A program made the position numbers and the translations under genes. From Erigeron canadensis (lineage: Eukaryota; Streptophyta; Magnoliopsida; Asterales; Asteraceae), in the NCBI RefSeq assembly GCF_010389155.1, contig NC_057763.1:42080645-42144644 (forward strand): a DNA stretch of 64,000 nucleotides, read 5' to 3'. The notes under the pieces were generated by a model. That model saw nothing but the letters and a program-made list of their open reading frames with translations, searched no databases and was not told the origin of the DNA. Positions 36,101-50,236 of this stretch are shown piece after piece. Numbering within the stretch: position 1 is the first letter of the stretch; every line of letters starts with the position of its first letter.

Positions 36101-39100
36101 TTGAGCAACAACAACAGGATATAATGGCAATGCCAGATAGACCGTATCGGAAGTTTATCCGGTTATGTGAAAGGCAGCGAATGGAACTCAATAGGAAAGT
36201 ACAGGCTGCTAAAAAAGCGATCCGTGATAAGCAATTGAAAGTTATTTTCCAGTGGCGTAAGAAGCTTCTAGAATCTCATTGGGCAATACGTGATGCAAGG
36301 ACTCAAAGGAATAGGGGTGTTGCTAAATACCATGAGAAGATGTTGAGGGAGTTTTCAAAGAGAAAAGATGATGATAGGAGCAAAAGAATGGAGGCATTGA
36401 AAAATAATGATGTGGAGAGATATAGAGAGATTTTATTAGAACAACAAACGAGTCTGCCAGGTGAGGCTGCTGAGAGATATGAGGTTCTTTCCTCGTTTTT
36501 ATCTCAGACGGAAGATTATCTTCATAAACTTGGAAGTAAAATAACGGCTGCAAAGAACCAACAGGAGGTAGCGGAGGCTGCACATGCTGCTTCTGCTGCT
36601 GCGAGAGCTCAGGTACCCACAAATCTGATTGTTTGTCCTTAAATATTTGGAGTAGTCATAGAGTTACCCAAACACTTGAAAGTGATTACTGTAATCAGGT
36701 TAAATGCACCTCTGAACTCCCCTACATATGTATATGTATATTTTTTTATACGGGCGTACATGTAAATTTGTATTTCGATGTTTTGTATGTGTTGGTAAAG
36801 GGTCTGTCAGAAGAAGAAGTGAGAGCTGCAGCCTCTTGTGCCGGGGAAGAAGTTTTGATAAGAAATCGCTTCTCAGAAATGAATGCACCCCAGGATAGTT
36901 CATCTGTTAGCAAGTATGTTCTTCATCACTTATATTTTGCAATGATAGCTTGTTCATTCAAAAGATACATGGAAAGTTGGAAACATTTTTTGGGTAAATT
37001 TACTGCAGTTGATAGGATTGAACAGAGTAAACAAGTTAAAAGTTTGTTCTAACTTGGATTATTGAACAAGAAAATTATTACCCCTCCCTCCTTTTTCATT
37101 TCTCTCCTTTTCATTTTATTGTTTGGAAAAACGCTTAAGTGTTAGTATATTTGAGAGTGTCCAACTTCCACATACGCTGCAACATTTTATAATTAAAAAG
37201 TTTGTAGCAAGTCCAATTTAGGCTTATTTACTAGTGGGCTCACTATAATGTGAGCTTGGGTGTTCGTTTAAACTCAGATTATGATATAAAGTTGCAGTAT
37301 TTAGTTTGGAGGGTTTGAATACAACTAATTCTGATTGCGGGTCTCCGTGTAGATATGATGAAAATATTTAGAGGTGTTTCTTACATTTTGCTTCTCATGA
37401 TTGTTGACAGGTACTATACCCTTGCACATGCTGTGAATGAAAGGGTCTTAAGACAACCCTCGATGTTGAGATGTGGAACTTTGCGGGACTATCAGCTTGT
37501 ATGTTGTTATATCTTATACTCTTATGCATCAACTCATGATCGTTTCATATTGAGTTGACACATGGGTTCCATTGACTTAGGTTCCAGTCAGTTTTGTTAC
37601 ACTTGAATGTATATTGATCTTATCAATCAATTGATTAATCTTCCAGGTTGGGTTACAATGGATGCTTTCGTTGTACAACAATAAGTTAAACGGGATATTG
37701 GCTGATGAAATGGGTCTTGGGAAAACCGTGCAGGTAAAGTTTTGCTGTTCATGCTGTGACCGACTGTTAGGTCAAATTTTCTATAGTCGATTTCGTTTAT
37801 ATATATGGACTACATGATGTAAGAATTATCCGTATTCTTTAATCTCCTATTAGGTCAAACAGGCTAAACCAACCCAGTTAGGTAAAAAGAAAAAAGCCAA
37901 ATAAGTTGCACAAGTCGCAAAAAATTTGTGTTTAACTGATAAAATCTTCTGAATTTTAATTCTTTTATGTTATAGTATTACTGAAAGAGTATAACTTTTG
38001 TAAATTTATCTGACACTAGTTGTTATAGAAGCATTTATTTAGAAAAGTTTTGAACCAACCTAACCTGCCTCGATGCGCAGGAAGATTTACCCTTTTTTTA
38101 TCCGGCTACCCGACCTGTCAATTTTTATTTTTGAACCACACACATATGCTTTTCTTTTATTGTTATTAACAATAAAGACTGAGATATTACTGGCCTTGAC
38201 ATGATGTTGAATAGCTAAACGAATCGACTCTTGTATTATCGGGAAGGTGGGAAAGGTCCATTTATGTGGTGGTGAACATATATAATGGTCATGATAAGAT
38301 GTCACGCTTCTGCAGGTTATGGCATTAATTGCTTACCTGATGGAGTTTAAAAGCAATTACGGTCCACATCTTATAATTGTTCCCAATGCTGTTCTGGTGA
38401 ATTGGAAGGTTTGTTTAGTTTTGTTGCATTTGATCATTATTTCTATATCTCTTTTATCTTACTTGATATTATTTTCAACAGAGTGAATTACATAATTGGT
38501 TGCCTAATGTATCCTGCATTTACTATGTCGGTAACAAGGATCAAAGGGCAAAATTGTTCTCTCAAGTACATATTCATGCTTATCTTTTATTAAAAATCTT
38601 TCAAGTTTTCTTGGTGCGACTTTTCAGTGACTCGTGTTTTTTATTTTATAACTTTAGGAGGTTTGTGCCATGAAATTCAATGTGCTTGTGACAACCTATG
38701 AATTTATTATGTTTGATCGCGGAAAACTTTCAAGAGTCGATTGGAAGTATATTATTATTGATGAAGCACAAAGAATGAAGGATAGAGAGTCTGTGTTAGC
38801 TCGTGATCTTGACAAATACCGCTGCCAAAGACGCCTCCTTCTTACTGGGACCCCCTTGCAGGTCCGTATTGGCCTTCCAAAACAATTAATTTGCCATATA
38901 TATATATATATAATATATTTGTACAGGCCAAAAATAGGTAAATTTAAGAATGGGTCAAAACGAGCTGGGTTGACCAGTGAACATCTTTTATGTTGCTTTT
39001 CCTGATTTTCATAAATAGTTGATTTTGATAACTATGACAACAAAAAGTATCATTTAAATCATTATTCGGTTTTGGTAAGCTATTTACAGGAGGTTGTAAG

Positions 39101-42100
39101 CACTTTCTGTATACTTTGGATGACTTCTAAATTGTTCAGCCCATTTCTTGTTTTAGCTACATGTTTTTTTGCTTAAAGCCATTTGATCTGTTACCAAATA
39201 CCTATATAACATAGCCAAGATAACTTCACTAAAAAAATGATCAAAACGGAAAGTTTGCTATAGATCTACTATCTATTAATTTTTATTCACCAATGGTAGT
39301 AGATAATTGGGCGTAATCTATTGTGTCCAATATCTATCCTATTTCTAGTGAAGTCCAAAACAACCATGTTGGTGCTTGTCACATTTGCGAAAATGATTTT
39401 CTTGTTTGTGTCGCTCACACATGGAGGGGTCGACTTACCCATGTCTCATTATCACTATGGCTATGGCCTTGGGGTGAAAATGATTTTCTTTATTCTTTAC
39501 ACCTCATCTCAAAATTCATGCAACGTTAGACTTGGCACACCATGTACTACCACTATTTTTTTTTAAAAATCTCAATAATATGTGAAGACTATTTATTGGG
39601 AAAAGAATTAATTTTGTATGTGTGTGTTAGTGTCTATGCTTGCATTTTAGTCAAGCTGATGTGATTGTCTGCTTTGCAGAATGATCTTAAAGAACTCTGG
39701 TCATTATTGAACCTACTGCTTCCAGAGGTATTTGATAACAAGAAAGCTTTTCATGACTGGTTTTCAAAGCCTTTTCAAAAAGAAGTGGCACATAGTGGTG
39801 AAGATGATTGGCTAGAAACCGAGAAAAAAGTTATCATCATTCACCGACTTCATCAAATCTTAGAGCCTTTTATGCTTAGGCGCCGTGTTGAAGATGTTGA
39901 AGGTTCACTTCCTCCAAAGGTATGCTTAAGGGGGTGTTCGTTGGGAAAATAATTGACTTAATGAGTAAATGACTTAATTGACTTAATGTAAAAAATGACT
40001 TAATTGAAAAGTCACAGATATTACTGCTCCATGAATTAAGTTGCTGTCATTTAATTATTTTCTCTTTAAGTGTTCATCCAGCACATATACAAACAGAAAC
40101 AATACTGATTAATCTATACAGACAATATTTATCAGGACAAACACTTTCGTTTTATCCAGATAGCACTTAATGAGTAAAGAAACAAGCAATCCCTTACTTT
40201 TGTAACGAAACCTATCCCAATGACTGATTGAATTTCTAATAGCCACCAGCTTTTCAAAAAGAAATAAAAAAGAAAGTTCATATATATGAGCCAGAAGTTG
40301 GAAAATGTGCGATTTGGGTAATGGTGATTGGTGAAAACACCTAATGTTGGGTTGACCCAAAAACATATTCTTTATGTAATTTTGCTTACTTGTACTACAT
40401 TAATGTGGTAAATATGTTTACAATGGTTATGTCACCACACTATAACTTGTTTTTTTCTTCATAAAAATGATTTAGGAGATTGTATTTCCTTGAAAATACA
40501 CTAGACGATTTCCTACCAATTTGACCAATAGCCATGTTAACTATTTTTTTCTTTAATTTGACTGGTCAGAGATAACACATAGCTTCAACAGATACTTCAA
40601 AAGTAAATGGGTCAAAATGATATGTGCATCATTCTAGACAAAAGCTTTCAATCGTAGTTTCCCCCACGTTACTGATATTTCTGCAATCCCCTGTACTATT
40701 CGAAAACAGGTTGTTGCATTTACAAATCCCAAATTTTTATTCAAAAAAGTATTGGATTGTATTAGATATACTTAGTTACTTAAGTAGTTGAAACAAAGGG
40801 ATTAATGAAGTGTTGGAAAATCAATCCAAGTGGACACCACCTGTTATGATCATTTACCCAATGTGTCCATTTTGGCATGGATTAACAAAGTGCTCCACAA
40901 ACTCATAAGTTTTTTGATTATTGCAGATTTCTATCATATTGCGGTGTAAAATGTCGGCAATTCAAGGTGCCATATATGATTGGATCAAAGCTACTGGTAC
41001 TATTCGAGTTGACCCAGAAGATGAGGAACGTAAAGCTCAAAGGAGTTCAATGTACCAATCGAAAACATACAGACCCTTACATAACAGGTGTATGGAGCTT
41101 CGAAAAACTTGCAATCATCCATTGCTCAATTACCCATATTTTAATGATTTCTCTAAAGATTTTTTAGTTCGATCATGTGGGAAGTTATGGATTCTTGATA
41201 GAATTTTAGTAAAGCTTCAAAGCACGGGACATCGAGTGCTTCTTTTCAGTACAATGACAAAACTTTTGGATATCTTGGAGGAATATTTACAGTGGAGGAG
41301 ACTTGTATACAGAAGAATTGACGGTACAACGAGTTTAGAAGAACGTGAATCGGCTATTGTTGATTTCAATAGTCCAGATACGGATTGCTTTATCTTCTTG
41401 CTTAGCATTCGGGCAGCGGGACGAGGTTTAAATCTTCAAACTGCTGACACTGTTATCATTTACGACCCTGACCCCAACCCAAAAAACGAAGAGCAGGCAG
41501 TTGCTCGGGCTCACCGAATTGGGCAAAAGCGAGAGGTCAAAGTTATTTACATGGAAGCCGTGGTTGATAAAATTTCTAGCCATGAAAAAGAGGATAATTT
41601 TAGGAATGAGGGTACTGTTGACTCTGATGATGATCTTGCTGGGAAGGATCGCTATATAGGGTCTATTGAGAGCCTTATACGGAGTAATATTCAACAATAC
41701 AAGATTGATATGGCCGACGAAGTTATAAATGCTGGGAGATTCGATCAGAGAACTACACATGAAGAGAGGCGTTCAACTTTGGAGAGTTTGTTACGTGATG
41801 AAGAAAGGTAAAGTTAGAGTTGTCATATCTATGGTAATTGGTTAAATTAGCAATGATGACCTTACAATATTTGAAAAACAGACTATAGTATTTTCTGGAT
41901 AAGTGTGCTAACATAACTATATGCATAAGCAGGTTATATTACATTTAAGCCTCCTATAATCAGTTTCTAGTGTTTGAATGGCGAATCTGGCTCAGACAAT
42001 CTTATTATTTACGGGTTTAATAATCTTAAGGAGCTGCAATACCAAGCATTATGATGATTCCATATCACATAATAACTTTTAAAGTGCAATACCAAACATC

Positions 42101-45100
42101 CTCTTTGTATGATGGTAGAGTTGTGTTTAATCGAGTATCATAGGAGTGTGTGTTTATCTCTTAGGTTTAGGAGTTACTTCTCCTTTTATTTTATTTCTGG
42201 TTGGTTTGGTTTTGCTCTTTACTATCAATTATTCTGGTCCTTTCAGGTACCAACAAACTGTTCATGATGTTCCCTCCCTTCAAGAGGTAAACCGAATGAT
42301 TGCTAGAAGTGAAGAAGAGGTCGAGCTTTTTGATCAAATGGATGAAGAATTTGATTGGGCCGAAGAAATGACTAGATACGATCAAGTTCCCAATTGGCTC
42401 CGGGCTGGTACCCGTGAGGTAAATGCTATTGTGGCCAGAGTATCCAAAAAAAACATAGAGAATGTGATAGATACTGAAAACAATGAAGATGATGTTCCCG
42501 TGAATAGAAGGGGACGGTACAAAGATAAGAAGTTCCCAAACTATGCTGAATTGGATGATGATATTGAAGAGTTCTCGGAAGCTACCTCTGAAGAGGGAGA
42601 TGATGTTGAGACCGTTGATGCTAATGAAACACCAAAGATCGTTAAAGGCGAATCAGAAGATGATCTTCCAGTATCTGCTAATCGATATGAATATCCTCGT
42701 GGTCCTGATGCTACCAAGATTCAAGAATCAGGCTCTTCGGGGTCATCGTCAGATAGTCGGAAATTGATGCCGATAGCAACTCCTTCTACATCTTCTCAGA
42801 AGTTTGGTTCACTTTCTGCACTTGAGGGCAGGCCGGGTTCCCGCTCAAAAAGACTGGTATGAGATAGTTAAATAGTTTTACTGTATTATTTATTGATATA
42901 AGAGGTGACAAAGTGGGTGGGTCAGGCACCAGTTTTGGGTCAGGTGGGTAATTTTATATACGCTGATCGGCTGACCTACTAACACTTAATTTGTCCTTGC
43001 CACTTTTTGTTATGTAAGTATGGATGTTAGTTTTATAAAGATATAGGATCTGAAATGGAAAACAACACGTACAAGGACCATTCGTTTACTCAATTAGGGA
43101 AGGTGGTGTCAAACGAACGTTTAAGGCCATTGTTATTTTAGTTTATGATTAAAAATTGGACTAGTCACCAGTATAATCCATTACCAGGTAACCAATTCTT
43201 TTCTGTATTATTAACTTACTAATGTAAGTCCTTTTATGTTGATTATGCAAGAACGTTCCTTTTACGTGCATATTGCCCTCTCTGGAAACCATATGTGAAA
43301 ATATTCATCTAAATTCTTTAAATCAAAATATATTAAAGGTTATAAGCATCTGAGTACATTTTAAGCAACTTTATACACATATTTCCTGCATTGTCCTTTT
43401 CCAGCATTTCTAAAGTTCTACCCATTGGATATAGAAGTATTAAATTATTTACCAATATATAGGCAATGGGGTCAATTTTACCACCTTTAATTGTTTCATG
43501 ATTGGTATTATTGGTCGCATCTAATTTCTTATCTGCCAACTAGCATGATGATCTAGAGGAGGGGGAGATAGTATTTTCCGGAGATTCTCATATGGACCTT
43601 CAGCAATCAGGTAGTGGGACCCACGAACACGATGAAGGTGAAGATGAACAAGTCTTGCAACCGAAAATAAAGCGGAAACGTAGCATTCGTATTCGACCAA
43701 AGCAAGAGAAGCCTACTCTTCTTCGTGGTGATACTTCTAAGTTACCTTGTCAGGCTGACCGAAAAGCAAATGTGAAAACTGAACACAAGGAGAAAGTGTT
43801 GATTGATCAAACCAATCCGTCACGCAAGAATAAACAAACTCCGTCTAGTCGGAAAAACTCAAATAAGGCAAATGTGAATGTTGCTGTGAGACCAACCAGG
43901 GGAAATTCCACACCTACCCATTCAAAAGATGCTGTTGAGCACCCTAAAGCAAGTCGAGATGCTAAAGTGGGACCTTCAGTTGGTGGGATCAAGATGTCCG
44001 AGGCGATCCAAAGAAGGGTATGCGTGTTTTGTCTTGTAGATAGATCTGTCCATTTAAATGTAGTACAAGTATATTACAAGCTGCTTGATCTTCACAAAGG
44101 TTCCTTTATTTTGTTTGAGCATAAAGGAGGTTCCAATGAATGGCTTAAAAGAAAAAATTAAGAGAACCCAAGTGAAAATCAATAAATGCAAGTGTAAAAT
44201 CTTATCAAGGGTGTCTAGGTTATCTTGTAGAAGTCTCAATCACTTGAACAAGCTTATGCACGGGGGTTTTTGGATGTGCATTTTAAAAGCCACTTGATTA
44301 AAATTTATAACATAATCAGTTCATTAAAAGTTAGGGATGAGTAGGTAGTTTTACATTTATCTCGATAATTATAAATTACGACGCCTTATCTCCCTTGATC
44401 TTTATGTTTCTTGCTTGCAGTGCAAAAATGTAATAACAAAGATCCAACGGAGAATTGACAAGGAAGGCCAACAAATTATTCCTTTGCTAACTGATCTTTG
44501 GAAGAAAACTGAAAGTCATGGGACTAATCTTCTTGATCTACGCAAGATTGAACTTCGTGTCGATCATCTTGAGTACAATTCAGTTCCTGAATTGATTGTG
44601 GATGTTCAGGCTATGTTGAAAGGTGGAATGCATTATTTTGGATTTTCACATGAGGTATGCCCTTTTTTATTATATCCTTACATAAATGTTAAATTGAGCA
44701 CATCGTTTAGGAATGTGTCTAACAAACAGTCAAACGTCTTAAAACTCTTTTACTCTTGCTCCCATTGTCCAACAAAATGTAACACCTGTCTGTCCTGAGA
44801 CCCCTCACAAAGATTCAACAATTCCTTCTAAATTTTTATATCTGAATTACTCCCTTTATGTCCCGAAGTTTTTGTTTTGTACTTTTGTTCATATTAACGG
44901 GGATTACTCATCAGATGGTTAACCAATACAGATCAACAAACCATGTATCAAGTTATATGTTGTAGTTTCCGAACAAAGGGATTAACAAGATTTTTCTAGA
45001 TCCATATTACTATCATGAATTCTTTGTAGTAATTTCAATGAGCCTTAGCTGTCATTTGAACTTAATTGATGAAAAAAATAGAGAGGACATAGCTGACATT

Positions 45101-46139
45101 ATTCTTGTAAGCTGTAATGTTTTTCTTTTGCAATTATTATGTTTGTCTCTCAAAGTGGTTCTAAATTAACAAAATCAGTTCAGAGTCACCCAAAAGTCTA
45201 CGTTTAATGTACCCTTTCACTTTTATGTGTATTTACTATTTGCATCATAATTAAAACATTGGGTTATTTATTAAAGAGTGGACCAACAAATTTTTTTGTT
45301 TGCTAGCCCAACCAGATAGCACAAGTGACCCATTTTAACTACACATTACCAGGTACTGACTGTTCGTGTATTTTCTGACTATTCTAATTTCTGATGAACA
45401 GGTGAGATCCGAGGCAAGAAAAGTACATGATCTGTTTTTTGATATATTGAAAATTGCATTTCCAGACACCGACTATCGAGAAGCTAGAAGTGCACTCACT
45501 TTCTCTGGGTCCATAGCTACCTCCGCATCAGCCCTGTCTTCTAGAGGTGTACCACCTGTCTCGTCGCCTAGATGTGTACCTTCTATCCAGTCTCCTAGAG
45601 GTGTACCTTCTGTCCAGTCTCCTAGAGGTGTACCTCTTGTCTCGTCTCCTAGAGGTGTACCTTCTGGCTCATCTCCAAGAGGTATACCGCCAATTGGTCA
45701 ACCCAAGCGACAAAAACAGATAGCCGAGGTTGACCTGCAACCTAGCCCTACCTCAAAAGGACTCTCTCGTGGGTCTGGCTCTAATGCTCAGAGAGAAACA
45801 AGGTTCGGAAATAGCAGCACCAGAGACTCGAATGATCTTCAAGACGAACAAAGACCATTCACCCATCCGGGTGAGCTTGTAATCTGCAAGAAGAAACGGA
45901 AAGACAGGGAGAAATCATTGGCTAAACCAGGGAACAGGTCAGGAGGTTCAGTTTCGCCTAATGGCATTGGTCGAGAAGTCAAGAGCCCTGGGCAAACTAG
46001 AATGAGTCAAGGTCAACATGGGTGGCCTAATAATCAGTCTCCCCGGCAAGGAAGTGGAAGTGGAAATGGAACTGGTTGGGCTAACCCTGTTAAGCGGATG
46101 AGAACTGATGCAGGGAAAAGAAGGCCGAGTCATCTGTGA
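33192..46139 (+). CDS. BRM: SWI/SNF chromatin-remodelling ATPase BRAHMA
   Basis: Fifteen exons: 33192-33332, 33750-34769, 35344-36612, 36801-36913, 37411-37498, 37647-37733, 38316-38408, 38482-38565, 38658-38861, 39680-39919, 40927-41807, 42247-42856, 43544-44017, 44421-44654, 45402-46139; 2091 aa (Arabidopsis BRM is near 2190). It is the nuclear ATPase of plant SWI/SNF complexes and slides or evicts nucleosomes. Domains in order: Gln/Ser-rich N-terminus; QLQ motif (about 370-400); HSA region (about 640-750); SNF2 ATPase with DEMGLGKT (897-904) and DEAQ (1000-1003); helicase C with VARAHRIGQ (about 1305); SnAC (about 1360-1450); basic [10 protein letters not shown] patch; bromodomain (about 1775-1875); conserved tail KRRPSHL. 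Exon 15 carries six tandem 9-aa repeats not seen in Arabidopsis. Confidence 0.97.
45546..45707 (+). repeat. In-frame 27-bp minisatellite in BRM exon 15 (six units)
   Basis: Six back-to-back 27-bp units encode variants of GVPSVQSPR, starting at 45546, 45573, 45600, 45627, 45654 and 45681; the last unit is the most diverged (GIPPIGQPK). The frame is kept throughout. The repeats lie between the bromodomain and the basic C-terminal tail. Confidence 0.9.
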
Positions 46140-47228
46140 ATGTTTTAGGTCAGCATCTTGACTTGTAACTTTTTATAATTGCTTTTTAACTACTAGTGTT
46201 ATAGCTGAAGGTACAAATAGGCATGTCATTGGATCTTTTGACCAAGATTGAAGTTGATATGTAAACATAATCGCTTTTCTGGAATGAGATTTCCATTTAC
46301 AATAAACATGTAATGAAATTCCCATGATTTTAGGTTTCTGTTTTCCATGTGTTGAGAGTCTCGTTTGAGGTGTATGGAAAGGGTCTCGTGCAACCAAATA
46401 CACGGGGGTGGCATGCCCATCATATCTCAAGTGTTACCAGTTATGCCGTTGTTGCACGTTCAAACTGAGCAATACGCTGAAGATTGATGCAATGCTTGAG
46501 AGAAATTAGATAATAATCAACGAAATGTTAAGCCTACACTGATCGGGTCATTTGAAGGTTGTCGTATGAGTTAGATATCTGTAGGTTAGTGACGTAGCTG
46601 GGTAAATTAATATAAATCATATGAATTAGTCCAGTTTAGGTGTAGTATGCTTCTTGTTGATCCCTGTGATCATCAACTCATCTTCTTTTTTCTTTTTTTT
46701 TTTTTTTTTTTTTTTTTAATCTTTTCTAAATAACTTTTTTAAAAAAAATTGGTTGCTAATAATGCCTAGAGCATGATCTGCTGCGACAAGCCAAACACCC
46801 ATTTTCAGACATCCAATTATCTGAGTACCCATTTTAACCACTTACTCCTACAAGATATTTGAGTTGTGTTGGACCAAGCAAGGGAATATAGAGTCGAGCT
46901 ATATTTTATGCATATTGAGCTATATTTCATGCATATTTTTAAAATGGAAAACAAAAGGAGGTCATGATATACGAACAATATAAACATACGATAGATCAAA
47001 AGCCAGCAAATAGAACCCAAGTGAAGAACCTTTTCATTTCTCTTCAGTTTTGTTGCTAAATAATTACAAGCACGATGCTAGCAAACTATACATTTGAACA
47101 CAAAGTTATCTACGACGCATATTGTACTTTGCTATTATACTTTTGGTTGTCAGTTACATATATTTTAGAGATAAATGTACCAAATCGTCTTGTTTTGCTA
47201 TTGGGTATCTAACTTAAAATTCCCATTG
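46140..47228. other. BRM 3' UTR and spacer
   Basis: No gene recognised. A long T tract lies at about 46692-46719. Confidence 0.35.
46301..46306 (+). terminator. Candidate BRM poly(A) signal
   Basis: AATAAA about 160 nt downstream of the BRM stop codon, in an AT-rich 3' UTR context. Confidence 0.4.
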
Positions 47229-47353
47229 TATCAAACTCTATGTTCGTTTCTATCTGTGTGTATCAAATTTTATGTTCATTTCTATTGTGTCTATCAAACT
47301 TTATGATCATTTCTATCGTATGTATCAAACTTTATGTTCGTTGTAGATGTATG
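47229..47353. repeat. Four-unit 31-32 bp minisatellite
   Basis: Units beginning tatcaaact-tatgttc-ttctat start at 47229, 47261, 47292 and 47323. They are 85-90 percent alike by eye. No coding frame. Confidence 0.7.
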
Positions 47354-49106
47354 TATCTAATTATTTCTTCATCATGTAAAAAGTATTTTTCCTGACATGA
47401 CAACCATATAAGTTGTCACGGCAAACGCCTTTAAACGCTTTAGCGGCATAAATATTATGGGAAATAATAAGTATTAATACTCATCTCTTATTTGACTACA
47501 ATTCGCCTCAAAAATAAAAAGAGATTTTCATAAACAGATGTTTCTTTTTCCTTTTACTCGTAAACATGCTTCTATATGCGTACAAAAAATGTGACCTTAA
47601 AAAACCAAGACCCCAAAGCATACATTTTTTCCCCCGAGAGGTAAATGTGTCACGTCATATTCATCAAAATCGTGTTTTTTGTTTTATACATCCATCTTGG
47701 ATACATATTCATCAAAATGATGCATCCAACAAAAAACGTGATTTTTTTGATTTTGACGAATCAATATGTTGTTAAACACTTAAATAATGACAATTAGTTT
47801 GCATTATGTTAGTTTTATGGACTTTTAATGCATCAAAATGATGCTTTTAAGTGTTCTCACCGTTTTTATTTTAAGATTGTTTTCATCGGAGTGTTACCTC
47901 ATTTATATAAGTTATATAGGTTGCCAGATACACATAAAAGCAAAAAGACCAATTTGATATATATTTTATGAGGTTTGAGAATTGGGAATTGTTTTAAAAA
48001 AAAATCAAATATATCAGAATAAAACGTGTTCAATAATATTTTGTACATTTATACCTATATATTTATATATCTCTATAGGATATTTTTTTTAATTAATTGG
48101 CATTTATTATAGATTACCATGTAGGATTTTTCATTATTTATCATACTTACATTAATTTCCTAATTTTATGCATTCCTTTAAATATTATTTTTTATCCAAA
48201 CCATCATTAAGTAATAATAAAAAAGTAAAAAGTAAAAAAAAAACAACATAAATGATAATAAGTCGGCTCAAGATCATCAAATTGGATGACATATCTATTT
48301 TCATATTTTTAATAGGTTTTTTCAATTTATTTTTCTAAATGTACAATAGTCTTCATATTTTATATCATAAATATTATTATAATTACATAACATTTTATTA
48401 CCATTGCTTAAACTATATACTATTTCTTATAGATAACTTATTGTTGAAATTTTATAAGTTAATCATTTTTTATAATCATATTGATATTTTTTCACTTCAA
48501 ACATGTATTATTATTAATTATTATTTTAACTAAGTGAAGATAAAGATAAGACTAATATGGGTTAAGTCTTCTGATATCAACTAAGTTTGCTTATTTGTCA
48601 TTTTTTTTTAGCATTTTATGATACTATTTAAGAGAAATACTTAATAAAAGTCTATTATTTAAGGATTATATAATGAATAAAAACTTTCGGGATTTTAAAC
48701 TTTGTCACATACCTATATTTAGAGTAAGAATTACATAACGATTATATCGAATTGATTTAGTATTAAATTAAATACAATATAGTGTTTTTTTTCTCTCTTC
48801 ATCCTTATGCATTAAAATTGAATATATGTTGATGGCTTATTTGTATAATATATTTTAAATATTCTATTTTTTAATTTTATTTATTATTACACAAGTGCAT
48901 AATTTAAATATTATTAGATAGATAAGTACATTTAGGATTAAAATATATTCATTTATTATGTAACCGTCTTTAATAAATAAGTTTAAATTTAAATACATTA
49001 TTACAGTATTGTACTCTTATACTTCAAATTGGAAGATGTATTATTTATTTTTATCGAAATTTTATGACAACAATTATTTACCATGCAACGCATTAGTTTA
49101 ATCTAG
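47354..49106 (+). other. Very AT-rich spacer ending in a Helitron-like 3' terminus
   Basis: No gene. At the right end the plus strand reads atgcaacgcat (a short hairpin), tagtttaat, then CTAG at 49103-49106 followed by T, the Helitron 3' signature. The matching 5' TC end was not located, so how much of this AT-rich block belongs to the element is unknown. Confidence 0.4.
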
Positions 49107-49479
49107 TTATACTATAAAGCACTTGGGATTTTTTTAGCTTTGAGAAATTAAATTTCAACCATACAAGATTTATATAACAATAGTTCATCAATTTATAACA
49201 TCTCTTATTCTTTTATGAGTTATTAAAACCACTTACGATATGATGTTTATAAAAAGGATAATCCTCTTTAATAACTTAAGATAGGAAAAATAAAATTAAA
49301 GTTATACATACTTTAATACAAATTCGCCATTGACTTCCATAACCTCACATCACAAATTATCTTTTCGTGTTTTTTTTCTAACAACGCATAATTATGTGTC
49401 TGTCAACCATATAATGAGCTCGTATTTACCAACACAACTACTTAATGTGCAATATATATATATATATATATATAGGGGT

Positions 49480-50085
49480 GGTTATTCACTTATTTGTAGT
49501 ACATGTACTTTTTATAGTACATGTGTAAATTAACTTACACACTTCTTCTTCCTTCTTCCTTTCATCCCCGACCACCACCATGATCATCCGGCGACGAAGA
49601 CCATCTCCGGCGAGACTTACACATGTGTAATTTAACTTACACATGTATAAGTTAACTTTCCGGCGAGAATCAGGTTCATTTTCGGGTGAATATTGTACGG
49701 GACAGAGACCCTTATCCCTCTAAACTGACTGTCAAGGGACGCATATGGGAATCATATGGATTTGATGGACGGCGATCCAAGAGATGGTAACGGTTTGCTA
49801 CGGTACGGGTGAGGCCCTTGTTGTCGGCGCCGACACTGTGGTTGGGGTGGTCGGAGATGATGGTGGTTGGTGGTGGTTGTCTCGCGAAAGAAAAAACCTA
49901 GAAATTTTAAACCCTAAAATGCTAAAAAAAACGTTGTACTTACACATGTGTAAGTCTCGTCGGAGATGGTCGCCGTCGCCGGAGGATCATGGTGGTGGTC
50001 GGAGATGGAAGAAAGAAGAAAGAAGAAATATGTAAGTTAATATACACATGTACTATAAAAAGTACATGTACTACAAATAACTTTC
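49480..50085. mobile_element. Foldback element FB-1, arms ~140 bp
   Basis: Outer arms 49490-49538 and 50033-50080 are inverted copies of 49 bp with about one or two mismatches (ttatttgtagtacatgtact...). Inner arm blocks also pair: ccgaccaccaccatgatca near 49568-49586 with its complement near 49983-50005, including the ccggcga and acttacacatgtgta words. The non-palindromic centre (about 49680-49930) is far more GC-rich than its surroundings and could be captured sequence. A TA microsatellite abuts the left end. Open frames on both strands here mirror each other and are not genes. Confidence 0.65.
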
Positions 50086-50102
50086 TTATATACATGTATA
50101 TA

Positions 50103-50227
50103 GGGAAAAGTGAATATGGGGTTGTTCCCCATCTAAGCTTAATGAGGAACCCTTCACATTCAAATATTTTAATATTTGTTTGTATTTTAAATAGAACTAT
50201 GGGGACAACCCGATACTCACTTCCCCC
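50103..50227. mobile_element. 125-bp MITE with ~28-bp TIRs
   Basis: The left end gggaaaagtgaatatggggt and the reverse complement of the right end gggggaagtgagtatcgggt pair, continuing through tgttcccca. The element sits in tatata sequence on both sides, so the target duplication cannot be told from the microsatellite. Confidence 0.6.
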
Positions 50228-50236
50228 ATATATATA

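Noticed and set aside
39942..40170. Possible MITE in a BRM intron, starting gggggtgttcgttggg
   Set aside because: A matching inverted right end and target duplication could not be found.
47650..47765. Inverted repeat around atcaaaatcgtgttttttg
   Set aside because: Imperfect, short and AT-rich; no terminal repeats or duplication to support an element.
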